Positions 25,465 through 34,060 of a stretch of 64,000 nt of DNA are shown piece after piece (positions within the stretch are counted from its first letter, which is position 1; each line of letters opens with the position of its first letter). The translations under genes and the position numbers were made by a program. Location: the NCBI RefSeq assembly GCF_005116655.2, contig NZ_CP050698.1:5846501-5910500 (forward strand), in the 5' to 3' direction. The notes beneath the pieces are model-generated. The model saw nothing but the letters and a program-made list of their open reading frames with translations, searched no databases and was not told the origin of the DNA. The DNA is from Desulfosediminicola flagellatus. GTDB taxonomy: Bacteria > Desulfobacterota > Desulfobulbia > Desulfobulbales > Desulfocapsaceae.

Positions 25465-25484
25465 CTGTTCTCAGACACCCTTCT
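25465..25484. repeat. Remnant of an IS1182-type terminal repeat
   Basis: CTGTTCTCAGACACCCTTCT is the inverted form of the IS left end (CTAGGAGGCTGTCCGAGAAC) with a few changes. No partner end was found, so it is a solo relic upstream of the adhesin. Confidence 0.5.
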
Positions 25485-25543
25485 AAAAGGCTGTATACTG
25501 AAAAGACTGATCATGTTGAGCAGATGAGTTTAGCTCCCCAGGC

Positions 25544-26503
25544 TCACCCCCAGTAATCATCTATTTCCCCACTTTCTTTGATAGGCTCCATGATCGCGGT
25601 TACCTGATTACCTTGCTTGTTGTAGACCAGACGATCAAACGACAGTTTGTTAGCCATGGCAATGCCGCGACCGTGGTTGTGGGAAGCTCGCGACGGGTCG
25701 AACTCCATAAAATTTTTCCAATTGAATCCTTTACCCTCATCGGTTACCTGCAAATAATAGATATCATCTCGTTTCTCGAAAATAACCAATACCTTTTTGT
25801 CCCTATACTCAGGAGCCCGAAGTCTTCTTTCAACCTCATCATGCCAGGTGTTGGCATGCATAAGCATAGTCTTCTCTTCATAGTTAATCGCAAGATTTCC
25901 ATGCTCTACAGCGTTAACAAGAAGCTCCGAGATACCGGTAAGCGCCCTCTCTGGATCTGGAAAACAGTTTGCAAGAAAAGAAGCGAGACTCTTTCCCTCC
26001 TCAATAGAGGCGAAGCGGGACTTCAGCACCTCAATCAGTCCGAAACTCATACGGTTGCGGCGCATTTCGGCCTGCAGAATCCGTCTCTGCTGGATTTCGT
26101 TAACTGCAGCTGAGACAACGGATAACAGCGTCTTCCTCTCGATTGGCTTGGTCAGATAATAGAAGACTCCCGCTTTAATCCCTTCACTGATCTCCTCTGG
26201 CTTGTCTGCCGCAGTCTGCATGATGATGGGAATAAATTTCAGAACAGGATCAGTCAAAACTTTTCTCGTTACTTCCATCCCATCCATCTCCGGCATCAAA
26301 CGGTCGAGCAATAATGCATCAAATTTATCTGGATTGGCATAAAGCGCATCCATTGCCTCGACCCCGTTTCGCGCCTGCTCAACCTCGTAGTTATTTTTTT
26401 CCATTACGCTGACAAGGAGATGCAAAGCCGTAGGGTTATCATCTACTGCCAGAATTGTTCCCCTCCGTGTTGTTGCCTTAGAAGTTTCTATAACCATTGT
26501 CAT
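25544..26503 (-). CDS. Receiver domain fused to an anti-sigma-type (RsbW-like) ATPase domain
   Basis: The 319-residue protein starts with a receiver domain (about 15-135): ILAVDDNPTALHLL, phospho-acceptor Asp in DALLLDRLMPEMDG, Lys in YYLTKPIERKTL. After a short helical linker comes an HATPase_c domain of the RsbW/SpoIIAB kind (about 185-310): N box ISELLVNAVEHGNLA, G1 VTDEGKGFNW, G2 NHGRGIAMANKLSFD. There is no HisKA dimerisation domain. Proteins of this type control partner anti-sigma antagonists or sense and signal by phosphorylation switch. It lies inside the secretion operon between HlyD and the adhesin, which suggests it tunes adhesin production or export; no sigma factor or STAS protein is visible here. 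Confidence 0.85.
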   Translation of the reverse strand: MTMVIETSKATTRRGTILAVDDNPTALHLLVSVMEKNNYEVEQARNGVEAMDALYANPDKFDALLLDRLMPEMDGMEVTRKVLTDPVLKFIPIIMQTAADKPEEISEGIKAGVFYYLTKPIERKTLLSVVSAAVNEIQQRRILQAEMRRNRMSFGLIEVLKSRFASIEEGKSLASFLANCFPDPERALTGISELLVNAVEHGNLAINYEEKTMLMHANTWHDEVERRLRAPEYRDKKVLVIFEKRDDIYYLQVTDEGKGFNWKNFMEFDPSRASHNHGRGIAMANKLSFDRLVYNKQGNQVTAIMEPIKESGEIDDYWG

Positions 26504-26532
26504 CGTGTAATTTTTTCAAAAAATTGAACATC

Positions 26533-27861
26533 TCACCGTTCTGAGAATGCTGAATTTAAGGCCTTATGAATCGGCTTGAGAAAATACGCCAGCAGACTCT
26601 TGGTACCCGTTATAATATCGACATTAACAATCATGCCAGGAAGTATCACATTTCTCCCTTCGACATTACCAACATAGTTTTTACCTAGTGATATTACTCC
26701 CTTGTAAAAACTCTGTCCCTGTTCATTAGTAAATGTGGTTGCTGATAAACCGGTAACTTTGCCATCTATTGACCCGTATCGTGAAAAATCATACGAAGTA
26801 ACTTTGATAATTACCGGATATCCAATTTTTATATGACCTATATCGTTGGGAGAAACTTTTACTTCAGCAAAAAGTTCGCCCCCTGAAGGTACAATTTCCA
26901 TAAGCCTGCTTCCCGGCCTGATAACTCCGCCAATAGTATTAACTTCAAGACCCTTTACCACCCCATTGGTAGGCGCACGAACTTCAAGCCGATTTACCTG
27001 CAATAACGCTTTTTCATACAAATCCTGTGTTTCAAAGCGTTTTTCCTCAACATCGCCGAGTTTTTGTAATACCTTTTCCCGAGCCTCGGATATTGTGGAT
27101 TGCAGACGCGATTCATACTCACCGATCAGGTCTCTGCCCTGGATGATCTTGATTTGCAGAGTATCCACCTTCCCCTGCTGTTCATTCATTTCCTTAACAA
27201 CCGCCAGATATGTTGTTTCTGATACCAAACGTTCATTAAACAGCTCATTCTGTGTTGCAAAGGCGGTGCGGGCAATTGTAAGACCTTCTCTTGCCGTGGC
27301 AAGTTCACGCTGCAGCAACCTGACCTGCTCTTCTTTCTGAGTGATTTGTCGCTGAATAACCTCCTGGCCGCGCAGGCTCGCCTCAATCATGCCTTCCAGG
27401 ATCAATCTCTGCGATGTGGAGAGATCGTCATGCTCGTTAGTCAGTTTTTCAAGAGTGGAGTAATCACCTGTCAAAAATGAATGAAAGCGGGCAATCTGGA
27501 GATCCAGAATCTGGAGTTTTTTTCGAAGCCGCTTTAGGTCACTTTTTATTGCTTCACCACTCATGCGAATAAGCACCTGTCCCTTTTTCACATGATGCTC
27601 ATCGCGTACCAGGATCGCATCAACAATTCCGCCTTCAAGGTGCTGAACAGACTGGACATGACCCGAAGGAACAATCTCGCCAAGAGCAGTTGCCTTTTCA
27701 GTTATCTGAGCAATACCCGCCCAGGCGACAAAAGCAATAAATCCCAGACAGATGAGTAGCATTGTCGTGCGAATAAGATACGGGGTTCTTGCCTCTTCCA
27801 GCATTGCTGACTGCGAGAGCAACCGTAACTGATTTTTCGAATCCTTTCCTTTTCTTCCCAT
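26533..27861 (-). CDS. HlyD-family periplasmic adaptor of the type I secretion system
   Basis: The ATG at 27861 is taken as start; a TTG at 27879 in frame is possible and neither has a strong ribosome site. The 442-residue product has one N-terminal membrane helix (TMLLICLGFIAFVAWAGIA), a barrel/lipoyl part (GEIVPSGHVQSVQHLEGGIV), a long paired coiled coil (about 95-290) with many heptads, a second lipoyl half (RAPTNGVVKGLEVNTIGGVI) and a C-terminal beta barrel (VSPNDIGHIKIGYPVIIKV). The motif and length match membrane-fusion proteins linking the ABC exporter to TolC. It directly follows the ABC genes, separated by about 47 bp. Confidence 0.92.
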   Translation of the reverse strand: MGRKGKDSKNQLRLLSQSAMLEEARTPYLIRTTMLLICLGFIAFVAWAGIAQITEKATALGEIVPSGHVQSVQHLEGGIVDAILVRDEHHVKKGQVLIRMSGEAIKSDLKRLRKKLQILDLQIARFHSFLTGDYSTLEKLTNEHDDLSTSQRLILEGMIEASLRGQEVIQRQITQKEEQVRLLQRELATAREGLTIARTAFATQNELFNERLVSETTYLAVVKEMNEQQGKVDTLQIKIIQGRDLIGEYESRLQSTISEAREKVLQKLGDVEEKRFETQDLYEKALLQVNRLEVRAPTNGVVKGLEVNTIGGVIRPGSRLMEIVPSGGELFAEVKVSPNDIGHIKIGYPVIIKVTSYDFSRYGSIDGKVTGLSATTFTNEQGQSFYKGVISLGKNYVGNVEGRNVILPGMIVNVDIITGTKSLLAYFLKPIHKALNSAFSER

Positions 27862-27908
27862 AATGAGTATCTGACCCAAAAACCGAACTACTGTATTATT
27901 TTTCTCGA

Positions 27909-30101
27909 TTATCGTTGCAGTGCATTAAGCAATTCTTCCGGGTCACCAGCCAGCACCTGGCCGTTGCCGGGGAGGTAGACCAACCTGTCTGCAAGCAGAA
28001 CATCTTCTGTACGCTCTGTGACATAAAGAATTGTTTTTTCACCTCTTTTGTCCACAAGAAATCTTCTAAACATCTCACCGGTACTTTCATAGAGAACTGC
28101 AGAGGGAAATTCATCAAAAATCATCAACGGCGCGTCACGCAGATAACCGCGAGCAAGACTCAAACGAAACGTCAGAATTGAAGAGAGCTGCTCTGAACGA
28201 TAATCGCCGATATAGGTATTCAGCTCTTCCGGCATCGCCTTGACATCTTCCAGTGCCCCAGCCCAGCGAAGCGCTTCGTACAATTCCTCATCAGATGCGT
28301 CAGGTTTTACCATCCGCAGATTTTTCTCCAGACTACCATGAAAAAGCTCCACCACTTGTGGGACATAAGATATATTTTTCCGCAGCTGGATAGGGTCTCT
28401 CTGGCGAATATCAAGACCGTCGATAAGTATCGACCCCACCTGCGGGTCGTATAGACCATTAACAAGCTTTAAAAGTGAGGTCTTACCACTGCCCGAAGCA
28501 CCCGCAATAGCAATAATCTCTCCCTTTTTGATATCCAGTGTCAGGCCGGATAGGACCGGGCTTCTATCACCGCTGTAGCGCAACCCGACACCATTAAACG
28601 TTATATTACCATGTAGTTGAACAGGGTCGACGGTTACTGTCGCCAGTTTTCCCTCAGGTGGAGTCTTGATCAGTTTATGCACCTGATTGATAGACCTGAA
28701 AATATACCGAATCCTCACAAGGGAATTGCAGATCGACTGCATCGGAGTCAGCACCCTCCAGACCAGCATCATTGAAGCTATCAACCCTCCCAGTGTAACA
28801 TGCCCCTGCCAGGCGAGCCAAATCCCGGTCGTTAGAGTCGAAACACCTGCAATAATAGAAAGTCCATAAGCAAAAGCTTCTATAAACGAAGTCAGAAAGG
28901 CTGAGGTAAAGCTGGTAAGCGCAGCTTCTCCCGATAAAATATTAAATCGCTTAAGCCAGGCATCACCCAGCCCATGGGCTCGTAGTGCCCTGCTCTTTTT
29001 CATGGTTTCCACCAGCAGGGCCTGCTTATTTACGCTGGCCTGGGCACCTTTTTCTGTGCTCGCCTGTATTCGCGGCAGAAATACCGCCCCAAGAATAAAA
29101 TAGCAGACGGCCAGAAGCACCGGGACAATTGCCAGCGGCCCGCCTATCACCGCTATAGTAAAAATAAAGATGAGCGTAAATGGCAGCTCCAACACACTTA
29201 TTCCAGTGGGGCCTGAGAAAAAATCACGGATCGAGTCAAAATCTTTGATACGTGCAACCTGAGAAGGAATAGATGAGCCTTCAATCAGCCGCGGAGGCAA
29301 AAACAACAATCTCTCAAAAATGATCTGGCTGGTGATAGCATCCACTCTCACACCGAAATAGGCGAGACTACGTGCACGCAGATACCGGAGCACAGTCTCC
29401 AGAATCATGGCAATCAAGACTCCGAAAATAATGTACTTGAGTGTATCGATAGACCGGGTTCCTATCACTTTATCATACACAACCATGACAAACAGCGATG
29501 AGGTGAGCGCCAGAATATTGATGAGCAGGCTGACAAAAAAAGTCTGGAAAAAAATTGTGTCGAATCGTTTTGACAAATTACGAAACCAGGTAAACGGACT
29601 GTCAGAGACGTTTGTTGAAATCTTGTCCTTAGCTGTCGACTCCTTCGTCCGCTGTGAGAAAATATAGAGTTCTCCCCGGCAGTTTGAAAAATCGGATAGC
29701 GGCAAGACTTTATTCTGGAGGGGATCATATGCCTTGGTTCCTTCAAGTTCCGGAGCCGGGAGCAGTACAAGCGCCCGTTCTGGGCAGCCGCTGTCTTCAT
29801 CGGCAAGAAAGAGACAGGGGGCAAGCCTGGTATCAAAGCTCTGCAGCCTCACCGTCGAACTTTCTGCATTAAAACCAAGATTTATCATGATATTGACTAA
29901 ATCTATCTGGTCCAGCTCTCCAGGCATATGCGGCAATGCCTCACAAACCTGGGATATCTGCCCCCTCCAACTCAGCGCGCTTAATAAAAACGTTAAGGTC
30001 TGAGCATATTCTGAGACCCTGTCCAACCCCAGCCATTTAGCCGGTGCCAACACATCCTGCATGTTTTGTGATTCTTTAAACAGGTGTAACTCACCACTCA
30101 T
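27909..30101 (-). CDS. Type I secretion ABC exporter subunit, degenerate signature motif
   Basis: The 730-residue protein has an N-terminal about 150-residue cytosolic domain in the place of the C39-like domain of LapB/HlyB exporters, with no catalytic Cys-His seen. Six membrane helices follow (from about 185). The NBD has Walker A GASGSGKTS (about 532), Q-loop SYVPQ, and Walker B LMIFDEF with the catalytic Glu present. The ABC signature, normally LSGGQ, reads EQLSSILTFRLSLAR, and the switch His is replaced (VTERTED). It overlaps the upstream ABC gene by 4 bp, so they are translated together. It probably forms a heterodimer with it to export the adhesin. Confidence 0.88.
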   Translation of the reverse strand: MSGELHLFKESQNMQDVLAPAKWLGLDRVSEYAQTLTFLLSALSWRGQISQVCEALPHMPGELDQIDLVNIMINLGFNAESSTVRLQSFDTRLAPCLFLADEDSGCPERALVLLPAPELEGTKAYDPLQNKVLPLSDFSNCRGELYIFSQRTKESTAKDKISTNVSDSPFTWFRNLSKRFDTIFFQTFFVSLLINILALTSSLFVMVVYDKVIGTRSIDTLKYIIFGVLIAMILETVLRYLRARSLAYFGVRVDAITSQIIFERLLFLPPRLIEGSSIPSQVARIKDFDSIRDFFSGPTGISVLELPFTLIFIFTIAVIGGPLAIVPVLLAVCYFILGAVFLPRIQASTEKGAQASVNKQALLVETMKKSRALRAHGLGDAWLKRFNILSGEAALTSFTSAFLTSFIEAFAYGLSIIAGVSTLTTGIWLAWQGHVTLGGLIASMMLVWRVLTPMQSICNSLVRIRYIFRSINQVHKLIKTPPEGKLATVTVDPVQLHGNITFNGVGLRYSGDRSPVLSGLTLDIKKGEIIAIAGASGSGKTSLLKLVNGLYDPQVGSILIDGLDIRQRDPIQLRKNISYVPQVVELFHGSLEKNLRMVKPDASDEELYEALRWAGALEDVKAMPEELNTYIGDYRSEQLSSILTFRLSLARGYLRDAPLMIFDEFPSAVLYESTGEMFRRFLVDKRGEKTILYVTERTEDVLLADRLVYLPGNGQVLAGDPEELLNALQR

Positions 30102-31813
30102 ACCCGGAACTCCCTGAAAGGAAGGATGGAGTGAATCTTTGAATCTGCCGGCATTGATTCATAGAGTCTTCCTTTACTGAGAAAAAATTCTTTATCCGCC
30201 AGTCGGAGTATATTTCGATCATCGGAAATGATTAGCAACACAGTTCTACGCTTTAGTCGTCCAAGCAATGTAAAGATCAGGTTGTAGCCCCCTTTATCAA
30301 GACTGCGGTCGGCATTATCAAACAGAATCACCCGCGGCTTGTTTGCCAGTACACGGGCTATGGCAATTCGCTGCTTCAGGCCGGGCGGCACGGGGTCAGT
30401 CACATTATCCGTGAGCAGGGTGTCGAACCCTTCCGGTAAAATCGCCACAGCTTCATCAATTTTCAAAAACCTGGCTGCGATCATCGCGTCCTCTTCCCGG
30501 GTAGTTCCGAAAAACGTTAGATTTTCGCGAATTGTTCCATGAAATATAGTCCCTTCCTCAGGTAGATAACCAACATGACTATTTAAAAGTGACGGCAATA
30601 CGCGATGCGGCTCATTACCATCAACGGTGATTATTCCTTCAGTCGGTGCAACTATACCGGTAATAAGCTGCATGAATGTTGTCTTGCCACAACCAGCAGC
30701 ACCTGAAACAGATATTGAATCCCCTGCTTTCAGCTCAAGGCTGATATCTTCAAAAAGCTTCTTTTTGGCCCCCATATAACTAAAAGAGACATTATCAAAT
30801 ACCACATGCCCTTCCAGCCGCTTCATTTCTTTAGTGTAACTGTACTCAATGGTGGGCAGGTTAAAAATATCACTCAGTTCCTTCTTATCGACAAAGAACG
30901 ACTGGAACCTTGTCCACAGCGACATTGCGCGCTGGACTGGCTGCATAACCCTGCCGGACAATAGCACACAGGCGGCAAGTCCACCCGTTCCCATCTCTCC
31001 ATGAATGACCTTGATTGCGCCTAGAGAGACTACCGCAACAGTCATGATCTGGGCAAAGAGAGCACCACAGTTCATAGCAATAGTGTTAGTCAGTGCAACC
31101 TGATAGTGCGCTTGGGATATCCGGCCCTGCAGCCTGTCGTTGCGCCGCAGGAAGAACTTCTCCAGCCCCACACCTTTCAGGGTATGAATATTGGATAACG
31201 TCTCGATAATAAAATTATATCGAATTTTGCTGCTGAAATCCTGCTCCTGCACCTGTTTGCGCAAACGATACCCTACAGTCCAGGCGAGCAGACAAAAAAG
31301 CAGGAATAACCCTAAAGGAACATAAACGAGGTCTCCGGCGATATACCAGATCAAGTACAAAAAAATACATATGAACGGGAGATCAACAATAGTCAGCAGT
31401 GCCTGACCAGAATAAAACCCACGCAATCGGCTTATTGCCGCCATTTTCTGTAGATAAGCGCCTGATCCATGCTGCTCAAAATGCTCGGTCACTGCACTGA
31501 GTATCTGCTTCATTGCCAAGCAGGATGTCGTATGCTCAAAAACGGCACCAGACCACGAAGTAAGGTATGACCTGGCAATTCGTAGTGACATTTCAAGTAC
31601 TACTGCAGTAAACACTACAAGGACAAGCAATGACAGGGTACCTACGCCATGATTCGGCAGAATACGATCATAGGCTTGCAACATCATGATTGGCATCGCC
31701 AGAGCCAATAGATTTATCACTAACGAAGAAAGGATGAGGTGAAATATATTTTGCTTGAACTCACGACTCATCCAGCCGCGTTGAATTTTGGGTTCCTTAA
31801 GAATTCCTGCCAC
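30098..31813 (-). CDS. Type I secretion ABC exporter subunit, degenerate catalytic Glu
   Basis: The 571-residue protein lacks an N-terminal extension: six membrane helices (about 20-300) and an NBD. Walker A is GAAGCGKTTF (about 371). The Walker B region reads VILFDNADRSLD, so the catalytic Glu after the Asp is replaced by Asn. The signature region reads VPPGLKQRIAIAR. The switch His is also absent (IISDDRN). First gene of the minus-strand secretion operon, with ATG at 31813 and no strong ribosome site. Together with the next gene it has the asymmetric make-up of a heterodimeric ABC exporter; the likely substrate is the adhesin. Confidence 0.88.
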   Translation of the reverse strand: MAGILKEPKIQRGWMSREFKQNIFHLILSSLVINLLALAMPIMMLQAYDRILPNHGVGTLSLLVLVVFTAVVLEMSLRIARSYLTSWSGAVFEHTTSCLAMKQILSAVTEHFEQHGSGAYLQKMAAISRLRGFYSGQALLTIVDLPFICIFLYLIWYIAGDLVYVPLGLFLLFCLLAWTVGYRLRKQVQEQDFSSKIRYNFIIETLSNIHTLKGVGLEKFFLRRNDRLQGRISQAHYQVALTNTIAMNCGALFAQIMTVAVVSLGAIKVIHGEMGTGGLAACVLLSGRVMQPVQRAMSLWTRFQSFFVDKKELSDIFNLPTIEYSYTKEMKRLEGHVVFDNVSFSYMGAKKKLFEDISLELKAGDSISVSGAAGCGKTTFMQLITGIVAPTEGIITVDGNEPHRVLPSLLNSHVGYLPEEGTIFHGTIRENLTFFGTTREEDAMIAARFLKIDEAVAILPEGFDTLLTDNVTDPVPPGLKQRIAIARVLANKPRVILFDNADRSLDKGGYNLIFTLLGRLKRRTVLLIISDDRNILRLADKEFFLSKGRLYESMPADSKIHSILPFREFRV

Positions 31814-32495
31814 CTAATCTATAAGATTTGTTAGCGAAGCGAGCTGTCAGAGTATTATATCGACAAGCCGTTACCAGATATATAGAAAACAGAGAGGCTT
31901 TTGGTCACACCCCCCGAAACTCTCAATGAGTATTTCGTATGGATTCAGCACTGACACACCTTTGACAACCAGGACAGTTTTCCAGCTGGTTGTTGACACC
32001 AGTTGCACATTATGCAAACGCTTTGGACTCACTGATAATAGATAGCTGTTACCAATAATTATACGATAGCAGTATTCTCGTAATTTATGAAGGGCATGGA
32101 AAATGTTTGCCTGTTAGCCGGTTTCGCCACCATTAACCGTACTCATCTCTTATCAAGATATCTGCGCCAGGAGATTTTCGGACTGAACCCTTTTTACGCA
32201 GCTGAAAAATGTTACAAGCCACTTGCGGTAGTGTATGAAATAGGGAGGATAAAATCTGGAGAGCAACGAAGAGTTAGGTGAAAAGCACAGTTCTTGGATG
32301 GCAACTCTCTCAGGAGAAGCTACTGTTACAACTGCTGTATAAACAACTGCCCCTTACAGCAAAACAGCCTGCATGCAATTGTTCAAGCTTTCATGGCCTG
32401 TAGATAATACATAATACTTCCAGGCAAAACTGAATGAATATATGGAGCCAGCTCTGCCTGGAAGATAAGATTCAAAAAATTTTTGAACGTCCTAT
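31814..32495. promoter_or_regulatory. Upstream region of the type I secretion operon
   Basis: About 680 bp without a supported gene. ACAACCAG (31965-31972) and CTGGTTGT (31986-31993) form an 8-bp inverted repeat with a 13-base spacer, about 155 bp before the first ABC gene, a candidate operator. The far end holds the hairpin after the Hsp20 genes (32417-32464). A 64-codon plus-strand frame at 32087 lacks a ribosome site. Confidence 0.4.
32417..32464 (-). terminator. Hairpin downstream of the Hsp20 genes
   Basis: CTTCCAGGCA and TGCCTGGAAG pair perfectly (10 bp) across a 28-base loop. Next to it TTCAAAAAATTTTTGAA (32470-32486) is a palindrome with a T run. Together they fit a transcription end for the minus-strand Hsp20 operon. 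Confidence 0.4.
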
Positions 32496-33053
32496 CTACT
32501 CAGGCCCCCCTATTTCAATTCTTTTGGAGTCTGTGGAAATTTGATCTCGCCGCGGGACTGAAATTGTCAATATTCCATCCTTGAATTTTGCCTCAATGTT
32601 TTCCTCTTCTGCATCATCGGGGAGAGTCAATGTGCGGTAAAATGAACCATACGAACGTTCAATTCGGTAATAGTTTGTCTCCTTATTTTCCTGTTCCTGT
32701 CTCTTTTCTCCTTTTATAATCAAACATCTGCCGGACAACTCAAGAGTCATATCTTTTTCGCTAACTCCAGGAACCTCAACAGTGATGGTATACTCCTTGT
32801 TGTTCGCTCCAATATCCACGTGGGGCCGGATCATATCGGAACCGGTAAGTGGTGTGAGACTATGCTTCAGTCGGGACAGCGGCCACCTCGTATCATCCAG
32901 CATATTGTCAAATATACTGTCAAATTCCTGAAAAGGTTGAACAGAAGATAGCTCAGATCGGCGCTCTCGTGGTGATCGCTTGACAGGAAAGAAATCCTTT
33001 TTTTCTTCCTCATGTTGAAACCAATTCCATGGTGCCAGTTTTTTAATATCCAT
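32496..33053 (-). CDS. Hsp20/alpha-crystallin family small heat-shock protein (third of three)
   Basis: The 185-residue protein has a charged N-terminal arm (about 1-75) and an alpha-crystallin domain (about 80-175): PHVDIGANNKEYTITVEVPG, SEKDMTLELSGRCLIIKGEK, and the end motif FKDGILTISVP. GAGGCAGG precedes ATG. Small heat-shock proteins hold unfolding proteins in an ATP-independent way. Its N-terminal arm is longer and more basic than those of its two upstream paralogues, so client range or oligomer type may differ. Confidence 0.92.
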   Translation of the reverse strand: MDIKKLAPWNWFQHEEEKKDFFPVKRSPRERRSELSSVQPFQEFDSIFDNMLDDTRWPLSRLKHSLTPLTGSDMIRPHVDIGANNKEYTITVEVPGVSEKDMTLELSGRCLIIKGEKRQEQENKETNYYRIERSYGSFYRTLTLPDDAEEENIEAKFKDGILTISVPRRDQISTDSKRIEIGGPE

Positions 33054-33074
33054 AACCTGCCTCTATATGGTGCT

Positions 33075-33461
33075 TTATGCTACCTTGATCTCAATCTGTT
33101 TAGGTTTAGCAGCTTCTGACTTGGGCAGATGCAACTGAAGAACCCCATTGCTCAAAACAGCGTTGACCTTTGATATATCGATAGTCTGTGGTATCGAGAA
33201 TACTCTGTGGAATTCCACATCACCAAACTCTTCCCAGGTCGCAGCGCCCTGTACTCCAAGTCGTCGGGTACTACTCAGCATAAGTTTTCCGTTATCGATG
33301 TTGATAGACAAATTTTCCTTTGCCACACCAGGCATATCAGCATACAAAAGAATTTCTTCATCATTCTCAAAGATGTCCACTACAGGGCTGACGGTATTCA
33401 ATTGTTGAAGCACCTCCGGGTTAGTCTCTTCTCTTTTCATGATTTCGGATGTATCACTCAT
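33075..33461 (-). CDS. Hsp20/alpha-crystallin family small heat-shock protein (second of three)
   Basis: The start MSDTSEIMKREE at 33461 is supported by GGAGG 8 bp upstream; longer in-frame starts read through the end of the preceding gene. The 128-residue protein has a short N-terminus and an alpha-crystallin domain: SPVVDIFENDEEILLYADMP, AKENLSINIDNGKLMLSS, and LSNGVLQLHLPKSE with a C-terminal KQIEIKV. It lies 49 bp after the first and 21 bp before the third Hsp20 gene, so the three form one operon. Confidence 0.93.
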   Translation of the reverse strand: MSDTSEIMKREETNPEVLQQLNTVSPVVDIFENDEEILLYADMPGVAKENLSINIDNGKLMLSSTRRLGVQGAATWEEFGDVEFHRVFSIPQTIDISKVNAVLSNGVLQLHLPKSEAAKPKQIEIKVA

Positions 33462-33510
33462 GGAATTACCTCCATCAATATTGTGCTTAAAGAAATAACG
33501 TGCTCCTGGC

Positions 33511-33957
33511 CTATGAGATTTTAATCTGCCGTGGTTGGGCAGATTCAGATTTAGGTAGCGACAAGCGAAGAATGCCATTTGTCACTGTAGCCTCAACCCC
33601 ATCAACATTCACATCTGCAGGCAGGGTAAAACTCCGTGTGAATGAACCGGAGACTCTTTCATGCCGATGAGTAGAGTACCCTTCTGGAATATCGGACTTC
33701 CGTGTTCCACTCAACTCAAGATAGTTGCCCTGGATTTTCACACTCAAATCTTCTTTTGAACAACCTGGAACCTCAACTAATATCTCGAACTTACCACCAA
33801 GATCGTAGAGGTTGGTTCGCGGCATCCCTGCATCCATTGTCACGCCAGTACCATAACGATGAGCACGGTCAAAATCAGATAATAGCCCACCAACACGGTT
33901 CTGCAGTAGATCAAAAGTCCTGAACATTCGATCGATATCACTCAATCGTGTCAACAT
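33511..33957 (-). CDS. Hsp20/alpha-crystallin family small heat-shock protein (first of three)
   Basis: The 148-residue product starts at ATG 33957 with AGGAGG 8 bp upstream. The N-terminus (MLTRLSDIDRMFRTFDLLQN) is followed by the crystallin domain: TNLYDLGGKFEILVEVPG, SKEDLSVKIQGNYLELSG, RSFTLPADVNVDG and VTNGILRLSLPKSE. It closely resembles the HspA/Hsp17 proteins of anaerobic Proteobacteria. Together with the next two genes it may build mixed oligomers. No sigma-32-type promoter was clear in the 103 bp upstream. Confidence 0.93.
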   Translation of the reverse strand: MLTRLSDIDRMFRTFDLLQNRVGGLLSDFDRAHRYGTGVTMDAGMPRTNLYDLGGKFEILVEVPGCSKEDLSVKIQGNYLELSGTRKSDIPEGYSTHRHERVSGSFTRSFTLPADVNVDGVEATVTNGILRLSLPKSESAQPRQIKIS

Positions 33958-34060
33958 AAGAGCACCTCCTAATGAATAGTATCTTTAATTGAGCACGCAC
34001 TACCCAAACGACCTGACGGAATAATGCGCCCACTAGATCGCCTTAATTTTGCAACGCATG

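Larger units (their letters stand above)
25011..25543. other. Intergenic region upstream of the adhesin gene
   Basis: About 530 bp separate the receiver/ATPase gene from the adhesin. It probably holds the adhesin promoter. It contains a 9-bp perfect hairpin (25259-25280) and an IS1182-type end remnant (25465-25484). No supported gene. Confidence 0.5.

Noticed and set aside
32087..32281. 64-codon plus-strand frame in the secretion operon upstream region
   Set aside because: No ribosome site, no membrane or domain signal, biased to Cys/Arg at random; treated as chance.
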